From contig JBFHVA010000207.1 in assembly GCA_041589735.1 (NCBI GenBank), forward strand, positions 1 to 6,476: 6,476 nucleotides of DNA, given 5' to 3'. The position numbers and the translations under genes were made by a program. Positions within the stretch are counted from its first letter, which is position 1. Every line of letters begins with the position of its first letter. The notes beneath the pieces were generated by a model. That model searched no databases. It had not been told where the DNA came from and saw nothing but the letters and a program-made list of their open reading frames with translations. Shown here in pieces: positions 5,861 through 6,476 of this stretch. Source of the stretch: CAMYJH01 sp041589735 (GTDB taxonomy: Bacteria; Pseudomonadota; Gammaproteobacteria; HK1).

Positions 5861-6457
5861 ATGGAAACTCAAACCATTCCCGCCCGGCGGGGCAAGGCTG
5901 CGTTGGCCGCTGCCGGACAGAAGATCAAGATCATCAACACCCACGGCCAGCAGGTGGTGGACACCTGGGCTTTCGCCCGCGACGACCTGAACGAGTTCAT
6001 GTCCATGGAGCACACCCGGGCGACGCTGGTTAAGCTCATGCCGGCTCTCGGCGATCATCTATACACCAACCGGCGAAGACCGATCCTGACCCTGGTGGAG
6101 GACACCTCTCCCGGGATTCACGACACCTTGATGGCCGCCTGCGACGATTACCGCTACCGGCTGCTCGGCTGCACCGAATACCACGACAACTGCACCGACA
6201 ACCTGGCGGCGGCGATGAAGGAGATCGGGCTCAAGGCGCCGGAAACGCCGAGCCCCTGGAATCTGTTCATGAACATCCCCTGGAGCGCCGACGGCGCGCT
6301 GGCCTTCGAGCCGCCTCTCACCCGGCCGGGAGACTACGTGGTGCTTAAAGCGAATTTGGATCTGGTGATTGCATTCTCCGCCTGCCCGCAGGATATTCTG
6401 CCCGTCAACGGCAAGGCGGGGCGGCCGACGGAAGCGCACTTCCAGATCCTCGACTGA
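5861..6457 (+). CDS. DUF1989 protein, urea carboxylase-associated / carboxyguanidine deiminase-like
   Basis: The 198-residue protein is a full-length DUF1989 member. Conserved parts are QQVVDTWAF (30-38), HDTLMAACDDYRYRLLGC (87-104) followed by HDNCTDNL (108-115), NLFMNIPW (134-141), PGDYVVLKANLDLVIAFSACPQDILPVNG (156-184). Cys94, Cys104, His108 and Cys111 are spaced like a metal site, with His87 nearby; this is inferred. The best-known members, CgdA and CgdB, form the carboxyguanidine deiminase that acts after guanidine carboxylase; they were long called urea carboxylase-associated proteins. Here no carboxylase gene is visible and a single copy follows an M24 hydrolase, so it may deiminate another amidine-type compound. 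AAGG five bases before the ATG serves as ribosome site. The 108-base gap to the M24 gene contains no clear terminator or promoter, so co-transcription is likely. Nineteen bases after the stop the window ends. Confidence 0.93.
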   Translation: METQTIPARRGKAALAAAGQKIKIINTHGQQVVDTWAFARDDLNEFMSMEHTRATLVKLMPALGDHLYTNRRRPILTLVEDTSPGIHDTLMAACDDYRYRLLGCTEYHDNCTDNLAAAMKEIGLKAPETPSPWNLFMNIPWSADGALAFEPPLTRPGDYVVLKANLDLVIAFSACPQDILPVNGKAGRPTEAHFQILD

Positions 6458-6476
6458 TTTCCAGCGCAGCGATTAC

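Overview
The window is GC-rich chromosomal DNA, apart from one AT-rich patch. Gene content suggests a proteobacterium, most likely gamma or beta: an SmrA-like protein, a Hanks kinase with a DUF2628-type membrane tail, and an ArgR/GbdR/CdhR-type AraC regulator. No RNA gene, insertion sequence, CRISPR array or origin was seen. Seven protein genes are supported.

Left part (1-2882). A minus-strand Smr-domain gene (start at 513) runs off the left edge and lacks only its last few residues. A 293-base divergent gap with one clean GC hairpin separates it from a plus-strand membrane-anchored Ser/Thr protein kinase (807-2345). Ninety bases on, in the same direction, lies a small gamma-glutamylcyclotransferase-like (AIG2/GGCT) gene, best started at a GTG at 2436.

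Middle (2845-3292). Base composition drops sharply: by hand count 144 G+C in 360 bases (40%) for 2881-3240, against visibly GC-rich flanks. The patch carries a minus-strand reading frame (2845-3228) for a 127-residue protein that I cannot name. Its Ser-x-Glu-Ile-Gly motif recalls nucleoside 2-deoxyribosyltransferase-like folds. It overlaps the end of the cyclotransferase gene tail to tail and looks acquired or like a remnant.

Right part (3293-6457). This looks like a small catabolic locus. A regulator gene (minus, start 4327) with a DJ-1/PfpI-type sensor domain and an AraC DNA-binding domain is divergent from an M24 'pita-bread' hydrolase gene (4601-5752), which is followed by a DUF1989 gene (5861-6457). 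The M24 protein has lost all five metal ligands of the peptidases, as in the creatinase/ectoine-hydrolase branch. DUF1989 proteins include the carboxyguanidine deiminase subunits (formerly 'urea carboxylase-associated'). Together these suggest regulated breakdown of a small nitrogen compound with an amide, amidine or guanidino group. The substrate cannot be read from the sequence. The 273-base divergent control region holds three copies of TGTCGC/GCGACA, one of which fits the half-site I recall for Pseudomonas ArgR.

The most notable items are this three-gene locus, which may be an undescribed amidine- or amide-degrading pathway, and the AT-rich insert with its orphan protein.
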